Positions 1 through 9,568 of a stretch of 64,000 bases of DNA are shown here, one piece after another (the stretch's first letter is position 1; every line of letters starts with the position of its first letter). A program made the position numbers and the translations under genes. The stretch comes from Haloechinothrix alba. Lineage in GTDB: Bacteria > Actinomycetota > Actinomycetes > Mycobacteriales > Pseudonocardiaceae. The notes under the pieces were generated by a model. The model saw only the letters and a list, made by a program, of their open reading frames with translations, had not been told where the DNA came from and searched no databases. The DNA lies in contig NZ_FZNW01000021.1 of assembly GCF_900188115.1 (NCBI RefSeq), positions 36,717 through 100,716 of the forward strand, written 5' to 3'.

Positions 1-597
1 GGTACCGCGGAACAGACCACGCCGACACTCGAAGCGCTGCGGCCCACGACCGACGATCTCGAAGAGCTCAGCGCGGAGGTGGAGTCGTTCGCGAACTCCG
101 CGACTCCCGCGCTCGCCAGCACAGAACCGGTCCTCGACCGTGGGGAGGAGCTGCTGTCCGAGGCCCGACCGGTGACGGCACAACTGCGCCAGGCCTCGCC
201 CGACCTGCGATCCGTGGCGTCGGACGCACAGCCGATCGTGGACTCGCTGGCGGGAAGCATCGGTGACGTTCTCGACTTCATCCGGTACTGGGCGCTGGCC
301 ACCAACGGCCATGACGGGATCTCGCACTACTTCCGCGGTCAGCTCGTGGTCAGTCCGCAGATGGCCGAGATGCTGCTACCGCAGCTGACCGGCACGGCAG
401 GCGAGCAGGAATCCGGCGACCAGGACGACGAGCAACAGAGCGTGGACGATCTGCTGTCCGGTATGCCGGATACTCAGGAGCCCTCCCAGTCACACGGACT
501 CCTGGCTCCGCAGGACGACGAGGGAGGCGGCGCGACCGGCTTGAGCCGGGAGCAGGAAGCCGGCGCGTTGGAGCTCTTGATCGGAGGTGGGCAGTGA
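1..597 (+). CDS. Mce-family lipid-import subunit, C-terminal part (5' end outside window)
   Basis: The frame is open from base 1 to the TGA at 595-597, giving the last 198 residues of a gene that starts to the left. It reads as the tail of an Mce (MlaD-superfamily) substrate-binding subunit: amphipathic helices such as AQPIVDSLAGSIGDVLDFIR, like the helical tube that follows the MlaD domain in Mce proteins, then an acidic Gln/Asp/Glu-rich end. The MlaD domain itself is outside the window. The next mce gene starts on a GTG at 594, inside this stop codon, so the pair is translationally coupled. Family assignment rests on the four complete Mce neighbours. Which subunit (B, C...) this is cannot be told. 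Confidence 0.85.
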   Translation, partial: GTAEQTTPTLEALRPTTDDLEELSAEVESFANSATPALASTEPVLDRGEELLSEARPVTAQLRQASPDLRSVASDAQPIVDSLAGSIGDVLDFIRYWALATNGHDGISHYFRGQLVVSPQMAEMLLPQLTGTAGEQESGDQDDEQQSVDDLLSGMPDTQEPSQSHGLLAPQDDEGGGATGLSREQEAGALELLIGGGQ

Positions 598-1892
598 TGA
601 CGCGGCGTGAGAAGCAGTGGCGGCGTTCCCTTGTGGTAGGAACGGCCGTCATCACGGTCTTCGCCGCAGCTGTCGTGTTCAGCGTGAACGCTACGGGCGG
701 CCTGCCGGGGACGACCGAGATGACGGTCAAGACCGCCTTCAACGATGTCGGAACGCTCCGCGAGGACGACGATGTCCGGGTCGGCGGCGTGCGCGTGGGC
801 AGGGTCAGCGAGGTCTCGTACGAAGACGGCCGGGCGATCGCCGAGCTCGAGCTCACGGAGATCGACACGGTCTACCGCAATGCCGAGGCACGAACGGCGT
901 CGGTCGGCGCTCGCTCGGCGCTGGGTGCCAAGTACGTCGAACTCAACCCCGGCACCCCGGACGCCGGGAAGATCCAGCCCGGCCAGGTGCTGTCCGCGAC
1001 GGAGACCGGTGGGGCCCGGGACGTCACGGAGCTCCTCGAAGTCCTGGACGAACCCACTCGGGACTCCCTCGGTTCGTTCCTCCGGGAAACGGGTACCGGC
1101 TTCTCCGAGCACGAGCGAAACATCAGCGATGCGATCGAGGGACTACCGGAAGCGCTACCCGACCTGGCTACGGTCTCGCGCTCCTTGGCCGTCGACGACG
1201 GCGCTGACGTGACCCGGCTGCTGAGCGATCTCGACACGCTGGCAGGCAGGTTCGAGGGGAGGCAGGATCAGATCGCGGACCTGGCAGGACAGCTGGGTAC
1301 TACGCTGCGGGCGGTCACGGTCGACGGGGGAGAGCCGTTGCGGCGATCCATCGCGCAGGCGCCGCAGACGTTGCGCGACGTCCGGCACGCGCTTGGAGCT
1401 CTGGACGAGCCGTTGGCACACACGGAGTCGGCGATGACCGAGTTGCGTCCGGGCGGCGAGGCGCTCGGGCAAGCGCTACCGGATCTGCGGGGCGTGCTGC
1501 GTGAGGCCCCGCAACCATTGGACAGGCTACCGGCCGTCTCGGACGAGGCGGTGCCTGCTGTCGACGAGCTGACCGAGGTAATGGCGGATGCACGCCCGGT
1601 AGCACCGCAGGTGACACGGGCCCTCGGCGAGGCAACGGACCCGCTCGCGGTGCTCGCACCGTACTCGTCGGAGATCGCCGACTTCTTCACGCATCTCAAA
1701 CGGGCGCTCGACAACTCCGACGAGTCGGGCAACTGGCTCAGCCTGGTCTACGTACCGAGCGGCGAGTCAGCGGCCACCGGCATGCTGCCCGGATCCGATC
1801 CGACCGTGGCGCGCAACCCGTACCCGGGGCCGGGCGAGGCCGGAAACGATCGCAAGAGCGGTCTCATCGAACCGAAGGGGGACGGGTCGTGA
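594..1892 (+). CDS. Mce/MlaD-family substrate-binding subunit
   Basis: This 432-residue protein has one amino-terminal membrane anchor (about residues 12-32), an MlaD domain (about 38-125; FNDVGTLREDDDVRVGGV and ALGAKYVELNPG are typical strands) and a long helical tail ending in NPYPGPGEAG. Mce subunits assemble into a hexameric tube that carries lipids or sterols from the cell envelope to a YrbE permease and ATPase. The start is GTG at 594, overlapping the previous stop; an ATG follows directly at 597. The stop overlaps the next gene's GTG in the same way. The NPYPGPG tail recurs in the subunit at 4469. Substrate is not visible from sequence. Confidence 0.93.
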   Translation: MMTRREKQWRRSLVVGTAVITVFAAAVVFSVNATGGLPGTTEMTVKTAFNDVGTLREDDDVRVGGVRVGRVSEVSYEDGRAIAELELTEIDTVYRNAEARTASVGARSALGAKYVELNPGTPDAGKIQPGQVLSATETGGARDVTELLEVLDEPTRDSLGSFLRETGTGFSEHERNISDAIEGLPEALPDLATVSRSLAVDDGADVTRLLSDLDTLAGRFEGRQDQIADLAGQLGTTLRAVTVDGGEPLRRSIAQAPQTLRDVRHALGALDEPLAHTESAMTELRPGGEALGQALPDLRGVLREAPQPLDRLPAVSDEAVPAVDELTEVMADARPVAPQVTRALGEATDPLAVLAPYSSEIADFFTHLKRALDNSDESGNWLSLVYVPSGESAATGMLPGSDPTVARNPYPGPGEAGNDRKSGLIEPKGDGS

Positions 1893-3205
1893 TGCCGAAG
1901 TTCGTACACCTGAAACGGTCGGCCGCATCACCCTTCGTGCTCGGAGTGGTGTTCATCCTTGTCCTGGCTATCGTCGGGACGCTGGTCATGTTCAAGGAGC
2001 CGATCTCCGAGACGTTGAGATCCGGTGACAAGGTAACCGTCCATTTCGCGGACAAGTACGGAATCCGTGCTCACCGTACAGACGTCAGGATGGCCGGTGT
2101 GACTATCGGTGACGTGACCGATGTCCGGCGCGACGGCGAGGGTGGCGCCGTCGCCACACTCAAGGTGGACAGTGACGACTACGACAAGCTGCGGTCGCGT
2201 CCGACCGCACGCGTACGGCCGGTGACGATCCTCGGTGGCTACTACTACGTCGAGTTGATACCGGGTGGGGAACCCGGAGAGTTCGACGGCGAAATCCCGG
2301 AGAAGCGTACGTCCGTTCCCGTCGAGCTGGACAAGATCACGCGGGAGCTGCAACCGGACACCCTTGGAGCCCTTCAGGGTACCGTCACGCACCTCGACGG
2401 TGCGCTGGACGAGGAAGGCAGAACCGCGCTTCAGGACCTACTGGACAGCGCTCCGGACACTCTCGAGCCATCCGCGGATGTGTTGAGCGCGGCACAAGGT
2501 AGGCGTCCCGAGACGGATCTGACCTCCATTGTGAGCGGACTGGAGGACACTGCGGCGGCCCTGAATACACCCGATCATCAACTCGAGTCCATATTAGAGG
2601 GACTCGCGGAGACGAGCGACGTTCTGGGGCGCCGTTCCGGGGATGTGCGGCAGACGCTCGACGCCCTGCCTGCCACGCTCGACTCCGCGGAATCCGGCCT
2701 CACCCGGCTGGATACGACATTGGAGAAGGTGAAGGTGACCGCAGGCCCTGCTCGGCCGATCGCGCAGGAGCTGGATGCCGCACTCGAACAGCTCGATCCG
2801 GTGCTGGTCCAGGCGCGTCCACTGGTCTCGAATCTCAACGAGACATTGAAGGACGTGGAACCGATGGCGGAGGATCTCGCGCCGACCGTGGACGGGGCAA
2901 CGACGTTGCTCGACGACGTTCGAGGGCCGGTACTCGAGCGGGTCCGCGGACCCGTGCTGGATACGGTTCGCTCGCCGTGGCACGGCGAGGGGAAGTACGA
3001 AGGCGGCGGCGCGGATTTCCCGTTCTACAAGGCACTGGCGTACGCACTGAGCGGGCTGGCCGGGTCGATCAGCACACTCGACGGCGACGGTCATCAGTTC
3101 CGCATGGCCGCGACGGTGGGGCCGGGTTCGGTCCGGGGTCTGCCGGTGAACCTGGAACAGCTTTTCGGCCGGCTGGCCGGCATCGGTGAGGAAGGTGCTC
3201 GATGA
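1889..3205 (+). CDS. Mce/MlaD-family substrate-binding subunit
   Basis: A 438-residue Mce subunit. The membrane anchor is at about residues 14-34 (FVLGVVFILVLAIVGTLVMF), followed by the MlaD domain at about 45-130 (YGIRAHRTDVRMAGVTIGDV, GGYYYVELIPGG) and a long alpha-helical region in which DTLDALPATLDSAESGL-like helices repeat. The C-terminal part (GLAGSISTLDGDGHQF) resembles the conserved end of other Mce proteins. It starts at GTG 1889 inside the previous stop and ends where the next gene's ATG overlaps (ATGA). As part of a single transcription unit it should be co-expressed with the rest of the importer. Confidence 0.93.
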   Translation: MMPKFVHLKRSAASPFVLGVVFILVLAIVGTLVMFKEPISETLRSGDKVTVHFADKYGIRAHRTDVRMAGVTIGDVTDVRRDGEGGAVATLKVDSDDYDKLRSRPTARVRPVTILGGYYYVELIPGGEPGEFDGEIPEKRTSVPVELDKITRELQPDTLGALQGTVTHLDGALDEEGRTALQDLLDSAPDTLEPSADVLSAAQGRRPETDLTSIVSGLEDTAAALNTPDHQLESILEGLAETSDVLGRRSGDVRQTLDALPATLDSAESGLTRLDTTLEKVKVTAGPARPIAQELDAALEQLDPVLVQARPLVSNLNETLKDVEPMAEDLAPTVDGATTLLDDVRGPVLERVRGPVLDTVRSPWHGEGKYEGGGADFPFYKALAYALSGLAGSISTLDGDGHQFRMAATVGPGSVRGLPVNLEQLFGRLAGIGEEGAR

Positions 3206-4458
3206 AGACGGCGACCGGGCGACTGCGCAAGACCTGGCAACGGGTACGGACCGAACCGCGGTTCGGCAGGAACGCGCTGATCCTCCTGTGCCTGATCGTG
3301 CTCGGCGTTACCTCCGGGGTCGTGATCGTCAACAATCAGGGCTCGGGCTTGACCACCTGGCCATGGACCGACCGTTTCCAGTTCGAAGCGGTCTTCGACG
3401 AAGCGCACGGTGTCGCTGCCGGCCAGGGTCAGGGGGTGCGGATCGCAGGCGTGACGGTCGGCACGATCGAGAAATCCGAGGTGAGCGAGGACGGCAAGGC
3501 GGTTCTCAGCTTGGGTGTCGACCCCCAGCACCGGATATACGACAACGCCAGTCTCGTTCTCAGGCCGAAGAGCCCGTTGAACGAGATGTACGTCACCATC
3601 GATCCCGGCGGTCCCCCCGGCGAACCCATCGAGGCCGGCCAGCGGCTTCCCGTGGGCAACACAGAGACGCCGGTGACGGTCGACCGTGTGACCGAACACC
3701 TGGACGAGAATACCAGGGATGCGCTGGCGGCGGTGATCAACGAAGCCGATGTCGCGCTGACTCACGCCAGCGAGGAGCTGGCAGGCGGCGTCGCGGGCAC
3801 CGACAAGGTCATGCGGGACCTGCGCCCGGTCGTGGAAGAGCTGCACGAACGCCAGGACACGCTGGCCGAGCTGGTGAGCGCGCTCGCGACGATCTCGCGA
3901 TCCATCGGCGAGGACAACGAGCGGCTCACCCGGTTGGCCGCGGACTTGGAGGAGAGCCTGAGCGTCCTGAGCGACCGGAGCCACCCACTCGACGAATCCA
4001 TTCAACAGCTTCCCGAGTTCACCTCGCAGCTCCGGCGGGCCACCGATGCGGTGCAGGAGCTGTCCGGCCAGTTGGATCCCACGCTGGACAACGTCCGAGA
4101 GGCTTCTGACGACCTGCCAGGCGCCCTTGCGCAGCTGAGGTCGACCGTGGAGGAGGCGGATACCGTTATCGACAAGGCGAACCCGGTGGTCGAACAGCTG
4201 AAGCCGGTCGCAGCCGACCTGCGCCCCGTCCTCAGTGATACGCGCGCCGCGCTCGGTGACCTCACGGATATCAGCGCGCAACTGGATCCGGTCACCGCGG
4301 CGCTCGTGCCCTACCTCGAGGACCTGCGAGCGTTCACCTACAACACGGCGTCGCTGACCAGCCTGCGAGACGGAAACGCGCCGGTGATCCGCGCCCACCT
4401 GGTGGCCGCGCCGGACACGATTCCACTGCTCGACGACCTGCCGTCCCAGGGGAACTGA
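3202..4458 (+). CDS. Mce/MlaD-family substrate-binding subunit
   Basis: A 418-residue Mce subunit. A basic amino terminus precedes one membrane helix (about residues 25-43, LILLCLIVLGVTSGVVIV), then the MlaD domain (about 55-140; GVAAGQGQGVRIAGVTVG, SPLNEMYVTIDPGG) and an extended helical tail. The start ATG at 3202 overlaps the previous TGA (ATGA). No lipobox cysteine is present, so it is predicted to be a membrane-anchored subunit and not a lipoprotein. The next gene follows after ten bases, the largest gap between mce genes here. Confidence 0.93.
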   Translation: MKTATGRLRKTWQRVRTEPRFGRNALILLCLIVLGVTSGVVIVNNQGSGLTTWPWTDRFQFEAVFDEAHGVAAGQGQGVRIAGVTVGTIEKSEVSEDGKAVLSLGVDPQHRIYDNASLVLRPKSPLNEMYVTIDPGGPPGEPIEAGQRLPVGNTETPVTVDRVTEHLDENTRDALAAVINEADVALTHASEELAGGVAGTDKVMRDLRPVVEELHERQDTLAELVSALATISRSIGEDNERLTRLAADLEESLSVLSDRSHPLDESIQQLPEFTSQLRRATDAVQELSGQLDPTLDNVREASDDLPGALAQLRSTVEEADTVIDKANPVVEQLKPVAADLRPVLSDTRAALGDLTDISAQLDPVTAALVPYLEDLRAFTYNTASLTSLRDGNAPVIRAHLVAAPDTIPLLDDLPSQGN

Positions 4459-4468
4459 GGAGCCGATC

Positions 4469-5761
4469 ATGCGGATCCCGACATCGATACTCGGATACCT
4501 TCGACTCGCCGTCGTGCTGGCGTTCGTGACGCTGTGCACCGGTGTGTTCGTCTTCCTGTGGACGGGGGCGGGTGGCCGGATCCCGTTGGTGAGCGAGGAA
4601 GGGTACCGCGTATCTCTCGATGTCCCCACGGTGGACAATCTCGTCCACGCGTCGGATGTGATGGCCAGTGGTGTCGAGATCGGTTCGGTCGTCGAGATCG
4701 AGACCGAGCAGGATCACGCTCGGGTCACTGTGGAACTGGACGACGAGTACGCTCCGCTGCACGAAGGTGCCGCGGTGACCGTCCGGTACAAGACGCTGTT
4801 GCAAGAGACGTTCCTGCAGATCGACGACGGTGACGGCGAAGCCATCGCGGCCGGTACGGCCTTACCCGAAGGTTCGGCGGAACCGGCGGTCGACCTCAAC
4901 GACCTCCTGGTCAGCCTTGACCAGCCGACACGCGAAGCATTGGCGGGCACCCTGCGTTCACTGGGCATGGCCACCGATGATACGGCTGAGCAGATCTCCG
5001 CGACGCTCCGCGGCCTGGGACACATGGGACGGCAGGGCGAGACGGTGTTGGACGCGCTCGCGGACCAATCCACAGAACTCCGTGAACTCAGCGGCAACGC
5101 GGCGACGTTGCTGAGCGCCCTCGACACCCGGCAAGGGCAGATCGCGCAACTGGTCGGCGACGCCGAGAAGCTGACCGAAGTGACCGCGAACGGTAACGAG
5201 CATCTTGAGGAGGTTATGCGCAAGCTCCCGGGGCTGCTGGATACCGCGCGCGGCGCCAGCGATGATCTGGAACGCCTCGGCGAGGACCTCGGTCCGGTCG
5301 CGGCCAATCTCGATGCGGCAGCTCCGGATCTCACGGCGGCCTTGCGACAACTGCCGGAAACCTCGGCCGATCTGCGTGGCTTGCTGCCGCACCTGGACAG
5401 CGTCCTGAAGCGTGCGCCGGAGACGCTGGAACGCATACCGCCGGTCGGCGAGGATGTGCGCAGCCTCTTGCCGCACGCGAGTACCGCGCTGGCCGACGTG
5501 AACCCGATGCTGGCGTACCTGCGGCCCTATGGGCAGGACCTGGCCGCGTGGTTCGCCACGACCGCGGACGCGACGGCCGCGACCCGGCTCGGCGAGCACC
5601 ATGGTCCGTTCACGGTGGTACCGAACGAGCAGACCGTGGCGGGTATACCCGGCGGTACCAACGACCTCAGCCCGCGCGTCAACCCCTACCCGGGCCCGGG
5701 CCAGGCGGAACACCCGGCTCCCTTCGAGGGAAGCTACCCACGCGTGGAGGAGGGGAACTGA
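4469..5761 (+). CDS. Mce/MlaD-family substrate-binding subunit (last of the set)
   Basis: A 430-residue protein with an amino-terminal anchor (about residues 10-30, LRLAVVLAFVTLCTGVFVFL), an MlaD domain (about 40-120; VDNLVHASDVMASGVEIGSV, YKTLLQETFLQI) and a helical tail ending in a proline-rich NPYPGPGQAEHP segment, the same signature as the 594 gene. Position as the last Mce subunit before the RND protein suggests an MceF-like role. GAGGAGCCGATC before the ATG gives a ribosome site. Its stop abuts the GTG of the next gene. Confidence 0.93.
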   Translation: MRIPTSILGYLRLAVVLAFVTLCTGVFVFLWTGAGGRIPLVSEEGYRVSLDVPTVDNLVHASDVMASGVEIGSVVEIETEQDHARVTVELDDEYAPLHEGAAVTVRYKTLLQETFLQIDDGDGEAIAAGTALPEGSAEPAVDLNDLLVSLDQPTREALAGTLRSLGMATDDTAEQISATLRGLGHMGRQGETVLDALADQSTELRELSGNAATLLSALDTRQGQIAQLVGDAEKLTEVTANGNEHLEEVMRKLPGLLDTARGASDDLERLGEDLGPVAANLDAAAPDLTAALRQLPETSADLRGLLPHLDSVLKRAPETLERIPPVGEDVRSLLPHASTALADVNPMLAYLRPYGQDLAAWFATTADATAATRLGEHHGPFTVVPNEQTVAGIPGGTNDLSPRVNPYPGPGQAEHPAPFEGSYPRVEEGN

Positions 5762-8185
5762 GTGAGGTTGCTGCCGGCCTTCCGGCGGTCCCGGCCGCTG
5801 AAGCCCCGTCTCGGCGCCGCGCTTCGCGGCGGATCCGCCCGGGTTCGCCGCAGCTGCGCGGTCATCAGGCGCGGCGTACGGCGACCCACGAAACGGGCGC
5901 TGGGGCTCACGGTGACCACGCTCGGGCTCGGGACCCTCGTCGTGTCCGGGCTGGCACAAGTGGAGATGGAGACCAAGCTCGCCTCGTTCCTCCCCGTCGA
6001 TGACCCGGTCATGGAGGACCTGGAAACGGTCAACCAGTCCTTCGGTGGCGATCCTGTCGTGGTGCTGGTCGAGTCGAACATGCCCCGCCAGCAGTTCGAG
6101 AACAACCACCTACTGCCGCTGCTCGGCATGGAAGGTGAGCTCGCCGAACTCTCCAACGTAGCGACCGTATACGGGCCGGGCACGATGTTGAACCAGATCG
6201 CGGGACACACCCAGGATCTGCTCGCCGAGCTCAGCGGACGCCGGGACGGCATACGTACGCAGGCGGTCGACGAGGCGAAGCGAGATGGCGCCTCGGATGC
6301 GGCGGCCGAGCGAGCAGGCGATGAGGCCGTACGCGAGTTCGACCAGCGTTACGGCGACCTTCTCGTGCAGGGGCTTCCCGCGGGCCTGCCGACGTTGCAC
6401 AACAGCGACTTCGTCCAGCAGGTCGTGTTCGATGCCGAAGGCGCACCACGTCCCCAGTGGAGGTTCGTCGTGCCTCGCGACGACGCGGTCGCGATCCACG
6501 TGCGGCCACGCCACGGGCTGAGCGAGGAGGCTACCGGCGAGCTGGTCAGCGACGTCCGCTCCACGGTATCGGACGCGGACCTGGACGCTCGTGATGTGAC
6601 GGTCTCAGGTGTACCTGCCGTCTCGGCAGGCCTGGGAGCCCAGGTACGAAGCGAGGTTCCGCTGCTGGGTGGGATCGCGATCGTGGCTATCGGAGCCTGC
6701 TTCGTCGCGATTCCGTGGGCGCGCCTGCGCTACCGGCTACTTCCGCTGGCAAGCGCGCTGCTGGCCGTAGCAGCTACGTTGGCCGTGTTCGGGTGGATCG
6801 GGCGACCGATCTCCCTCGGGGTGGTCGCGTTCCTCTCGGTCCTGCTCGGGCTGGGCAGTTACTACCCGACATACCTCGCGAAGCGCGCGGCGCCTCGCGT
6901 CGTGACCGCGGTCGTCCTGGCGACGTCGGCGAGCTTCGCGACACTGGTTCTCTCACCGCTACCGTTCGTGCGCGATCTCGGTCTCGCTCTCGCCATCGGT
7001 GTGCTCATGGCAGCCGGTATCGGGACGCTGCTGTTCCGGCGTTCGCACCGTGCTGGTGCGGCGCCGGTGGCGGCCACCGCCGGGGAGACTCCGCCTGCGG
7101 CAACGGGAGCTTCGGGCGGCCGAGTGCCCCGGCCCTTCGTCCGTCTCGTTGCGGTGGCCGGGATCGTGCTCGTGGGCGCCTCGGGCTGGCTCGCCTTGCC
7201 GAACCTGGGACTGGACGGGAGCTTCCGGCAGTTCACGGCGGGGTTGCCGGAAATGGCCGACGCCGAACACGTCGAATCGGTAGTGGGATCATCCGGCGAG
7301 CTCGACATCATGCTGCGGGGCGATGACGTGCTGGCGCCGGAGGCGTTCGACTGGGCACAGCAGGCACACAACACCGCCGTGGCGAACCAGGGGGATGAGT
7401 TGCGCACGGTGACGACGCCGTCGAGCCTGCTGCGCTTCCTCGGCTCGGACCCGACGGCCGGACAAGTGGCGGCGGCCGTGCGCCTGCTGCCTGCGTACCT
7501 GACGGACGCCGTGTTCCGCAGCGACAGCGAGGTCGCGCTGCTGAGCTACGGCGTGCAGCTCGACGACCTCGATACCTTGCATGCTCTTCGCGATGACCTG
7601 CGTGAGTCGCTGCCGGACGTTCCCGACGGGTACGAGATGGCGATCACCGGACTGCCCGTGGCCGCGGTGCGCGCACACGAGCTCCTGTCGGAGAACCGCG
7701 TGTTGAGCAACGTCGCCGGTATCGCGGCCGCCGGTATCGTGCTGCTCATCGTCCTGCGCCGGCGGGCGGACGCCGCCCGTGCGGTGCTCGCCGCCGGTAC
7801 GGCGACCGGCGCGGGCCTGTTCGCCCTGTGGTTGCTCGACGTGCCGCTGAGCCCGTTGACGGTTGCTTTCGGCTCGTTGACCGCCGCTGTGGCCTGCGAG
7901 TTCACCGTGATGCTTTCCGAAGCCACCCGGCGACGCAGCCCGTCACTGCGGCGGTCGGTCCTGCTCGCGACCGCGACGTCCGCATTGGGCTACGTGGTAC
8001 TCACCATGTCCGATTTGGCCGCCGTTCGCGAGTTCGGGCTCCTGCTGACCGGGTCCGTGCTCCTGTCGCTGATCTCGGCGCACTGCGTCGTGTGGGCGAC
8101 CGGCACCGGTCCGGGCGAGCGCGCCGGTCCCGCTACGACCGCGACACAGACCAACGCCTCGGAGAGTGTGGTAGCTGTTCCATGA
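5762..8185 (+). CDS. RND/MMPL-superfamily membrane transporter (HAE3-like)
   Basis: This 807-residue polytopic protein has the two-fold repeat of RND-superfamily proteins. An amino-terminal helix (about 43-60) is followed by a large extracytoplasmic domain that begins ETKLASFLPVDDPVMEDL (typical of COG1033/HAE3 proteins), then a cluster of helices (about 295-425). A second half has a further helix near 460-480, another external domain and a last helix cluster (about 640-790). The GTG start at 5762 directly follows the previous TGA. MMPL-type partners are seen with some mce loci and are thought to move lipids across the envelope; direction and cargo here are inference. Its stop overlaps the next ATG (ATGA). 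Confidence 0.88.
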   Translation: MRLLPAFRRSRPLKPRLGAALRGGSARVRRSCAVIRRGVRRPTKRALGLTVTTLGLGTLVVSGLAQVEMETKLASFLPVDDPVMEDLETVNQSFGGDPVVVLVESNMPRQQFENNHLLPLLGMEGELAELSNVATVYGPGTMLNQIAGHTQDLLAELSGRRDGIRTQAVDEAKRDGASDAAAERAGDEAVREFDQRYGDLLVQGLPAGLPTLHNSDFVQQVVFDAEGAPRPQWRFVVPRDDAVAIHVRPRHGLSEEATGELVSDVRSTVSDADLDARDVTVSGVPAVSAGLGAQVRSEVPLLGGIAIVAIGACFVAIPWARLRYRLLPLASALLAVAATLAVFGWIGRPISLGVVAFLSVLLGLGSYYPTYLAKRAAPRVVTAVVLATSASFATLVLSPLPFVRDLGLALAIGVLMAAGIGTLLFRRSHRAGAAPVAATAGETPPAATGASGGRVPRPFVRLVAVAGIVLVGASGWLALPNLGLDGSFRQFTAGLPEMADAEHVESVVGSSGELDIMLRGDDVLAPEAFDWAQQAHNTAVANQGDELRTVTTPSSLLRFLGSDPTAGQVAAAVRLLPAYLTDAVFRSDSEVALLSYGVQLDDLDTLHALRDDLRESLPDVPDGYEMAITGLPVAAVRAHELLSENRVLSNVAGIAAAGIVLLIVLRRRADAARAVLAAGTATGAGLFALWLLDVPLSPLTVAFGSLTAAVACEFTVMLSEATRRRSPSLRRSVLLATATSALGYVVLTMSDLAAVREFGLLLTGSVLLSLISAHCVVWATGTGPGERAGPATTATQTNASESVVAVP

Positions 8186-9465
8186 GCGATGAACCGGAAA
8201 CCTCGTACGACGAGCCCGAGAATGCCGCCACGGAGGACTCGGATCGGACGGAGGCTGCGGTCGAGAGCGAAGCAGCGGGTGGCGACCAGCAGCATCGCGG
8301 GATGATCCACCGCGCCATCCGATTCGTCGCTCGTGCAGGGAAGTCCGTGCGGTGGCCGCGGGCACGGGGTGGCCGTGCGGCTGTCGCCGCCGCACTCGTC
8401 GTGGCGCTCCTCGCGACCGGCGGCTACTTCTGGCTGCAGTCCGGCCGTGCTGTGTTCGGAACCTACGCGGGTGAAGGTGTGCTGTCGTTCGTCCCCGCGT
8501 GGTTGCCGGACGATGTGGCCTTCCGGTACGGGGAGAACCTCGTTACCGAAGAGGAACTCGACGAGCACACCGACATGCTGCGTTCCCTGTACGGGATCAG
8601 TGCGCCGAGTGACGGGGAGGAACGGCAGCAGTTCGACAAGGACGTCGCCAAGTCGTACGCCGTGAGCCTGGTCCTGCAGCGTGCGGCGCAGCAGCGGGAG
8701 ATCAGTGTGCCTGACAAGCAGGCTCGGGACACGCTGACCAGGTTCGTCTCGGACCGTCTCGGGGAGGGTCCCGAGGCGTACAACCAGTTCATCCAGTCAC
8801 TGAGTGAGCAGGGCACCTCGGAGGAGGTCGTGCTCGACGAGCTCAAACGCCGGTTGTTGATAGCGGAACTGTCCGACGCCGTGGCAGGCGATGTCGGGAA
8901 GGTGACCGATCAGGAAGTCGAGAAGGCATTCGACGAGCGTAAGGAGGAGCTCGGCACTCCTGAGCGTCGCGCGATCAGCAACATCGTCGTCGGGACGGAG
9001 GACGAGGCTGAACGTGTGCTGGAGCAGGTGCGCTCCGGAACGCCGTTCGCGGAGGTCGCGCGTGAGGTCAGCCTGGACGGCAGTACGCGGGACGACGGGG
9101 GCGACCTCGGCACGGTCAGCGAACGGCAGCTCGAGGAGTCGTACGCTCAGGTAGCGTTCGAGGCCGAGCAAGGTGAGCTGTTCGGGCCCGTCAAGAACCA
9201 ACACGGGTGGAACGTCGGCCGTGTCGACGAGATCCATAGCCCGGAGCCCGCCGAGTTCGACGAGATCAAGGATCAGCTGGCCCAGCAGCTACGAACCGAG
9301 GCGGCTCTGGAGAAGTGGCGATCCTGGCTCGGCGAGCGCATCGCCGAGGCGGACATCGTCTACGCGGACGAGTACCGCCCGGAGGAACCCGAAGCGTTAC
9401 CAACGATGCCCCCGACTTCTCCGTCCATATCGAACGGGGAACCGACGCAGCAGCCAGGAAACTGA
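8182..9465 (+). CDS. Membrane-anchored parvulin-type (PpiC/SurA-like) peptidyl-prolyl isomerase
   Basis: A 427-residue protein. A cytoplasmic acidic tail comes first, then one membrane helix (residues 67-84), then a SurA-N-like helical chaperone region (about 112-235) and a PPIC rotamase domain (about 260-352; VAREVSLDGSTRDDGGDLG and FGPVKNQHGWNVGRVDE are diagnostic). It probably folds or protects secreted Mce components outside the membrane. The ATG at 8182 overlaps the transporter's stop, which fixes the start; the frame is open further upstream but only as a shadow. The proline/threonine-rich end past residue 405 is low-complexity, and a second frame looks coding across the same stretch (see findings). 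Confidence 0.85.
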   Translation: MSDEPETSYDEPENAATEDSDRTEAAVESEAAGGDQQHRGMIHRAIRFVARAGKSVRWPRARGGRAAVAAALVVALLATGGYFWLQSGRAVFGTYAGEGVLSFVPAWLPDDVAFRYGENLVTEEELDEHTDMLRSLYGISAPSDGEERQQFDKDVAKSYAVSLVLQRAAQQREISVPDKQARDTLTRFVSDRLGEGPEAYNQFIQSLSEQGTSEEVVLDELKRRLLIAELSDAVAGDVGKVTDQEVEKAFDERKEELGTPERRAISNIVVGTEDEAERVLEQVRSGTPFAEVAREVSLDGSTRDDGGDLGTVSERQLEESYAQVAFEAEQGELFGPVKNQHGWNVGRVDEIHSPEPAEFDEIKDQLAQQLRTEAALEKWRSWLGERIAEADIVYADEYRPEEPEALPTMPPTSPSISNGEPTQQPGN

Positions 9466-9568
9466 CGTTCGGTGTGGATGGCTTCCGGTTCTCGGTCCTG
9501 CTCGCGGACGTGCGGGAGCAGGACAGGACGCGGGATCCGGGGGCATCACACGTTGCCGGAGGAGGAGT

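Noticed and set aside
3094..4638. 514-codon minus-strand frame opposite two mce genes
   Set aside because: Antisense shadow; the plus strand encodes well-formed Mce proteins.
9315..9395. ATG at 9315 as start of the second-frame peptide
   Set aside because: The first 27 codons from it are arginine/glycine-rich shadow of the foldase gene and do not look like protein; only the part after about 9396 does.
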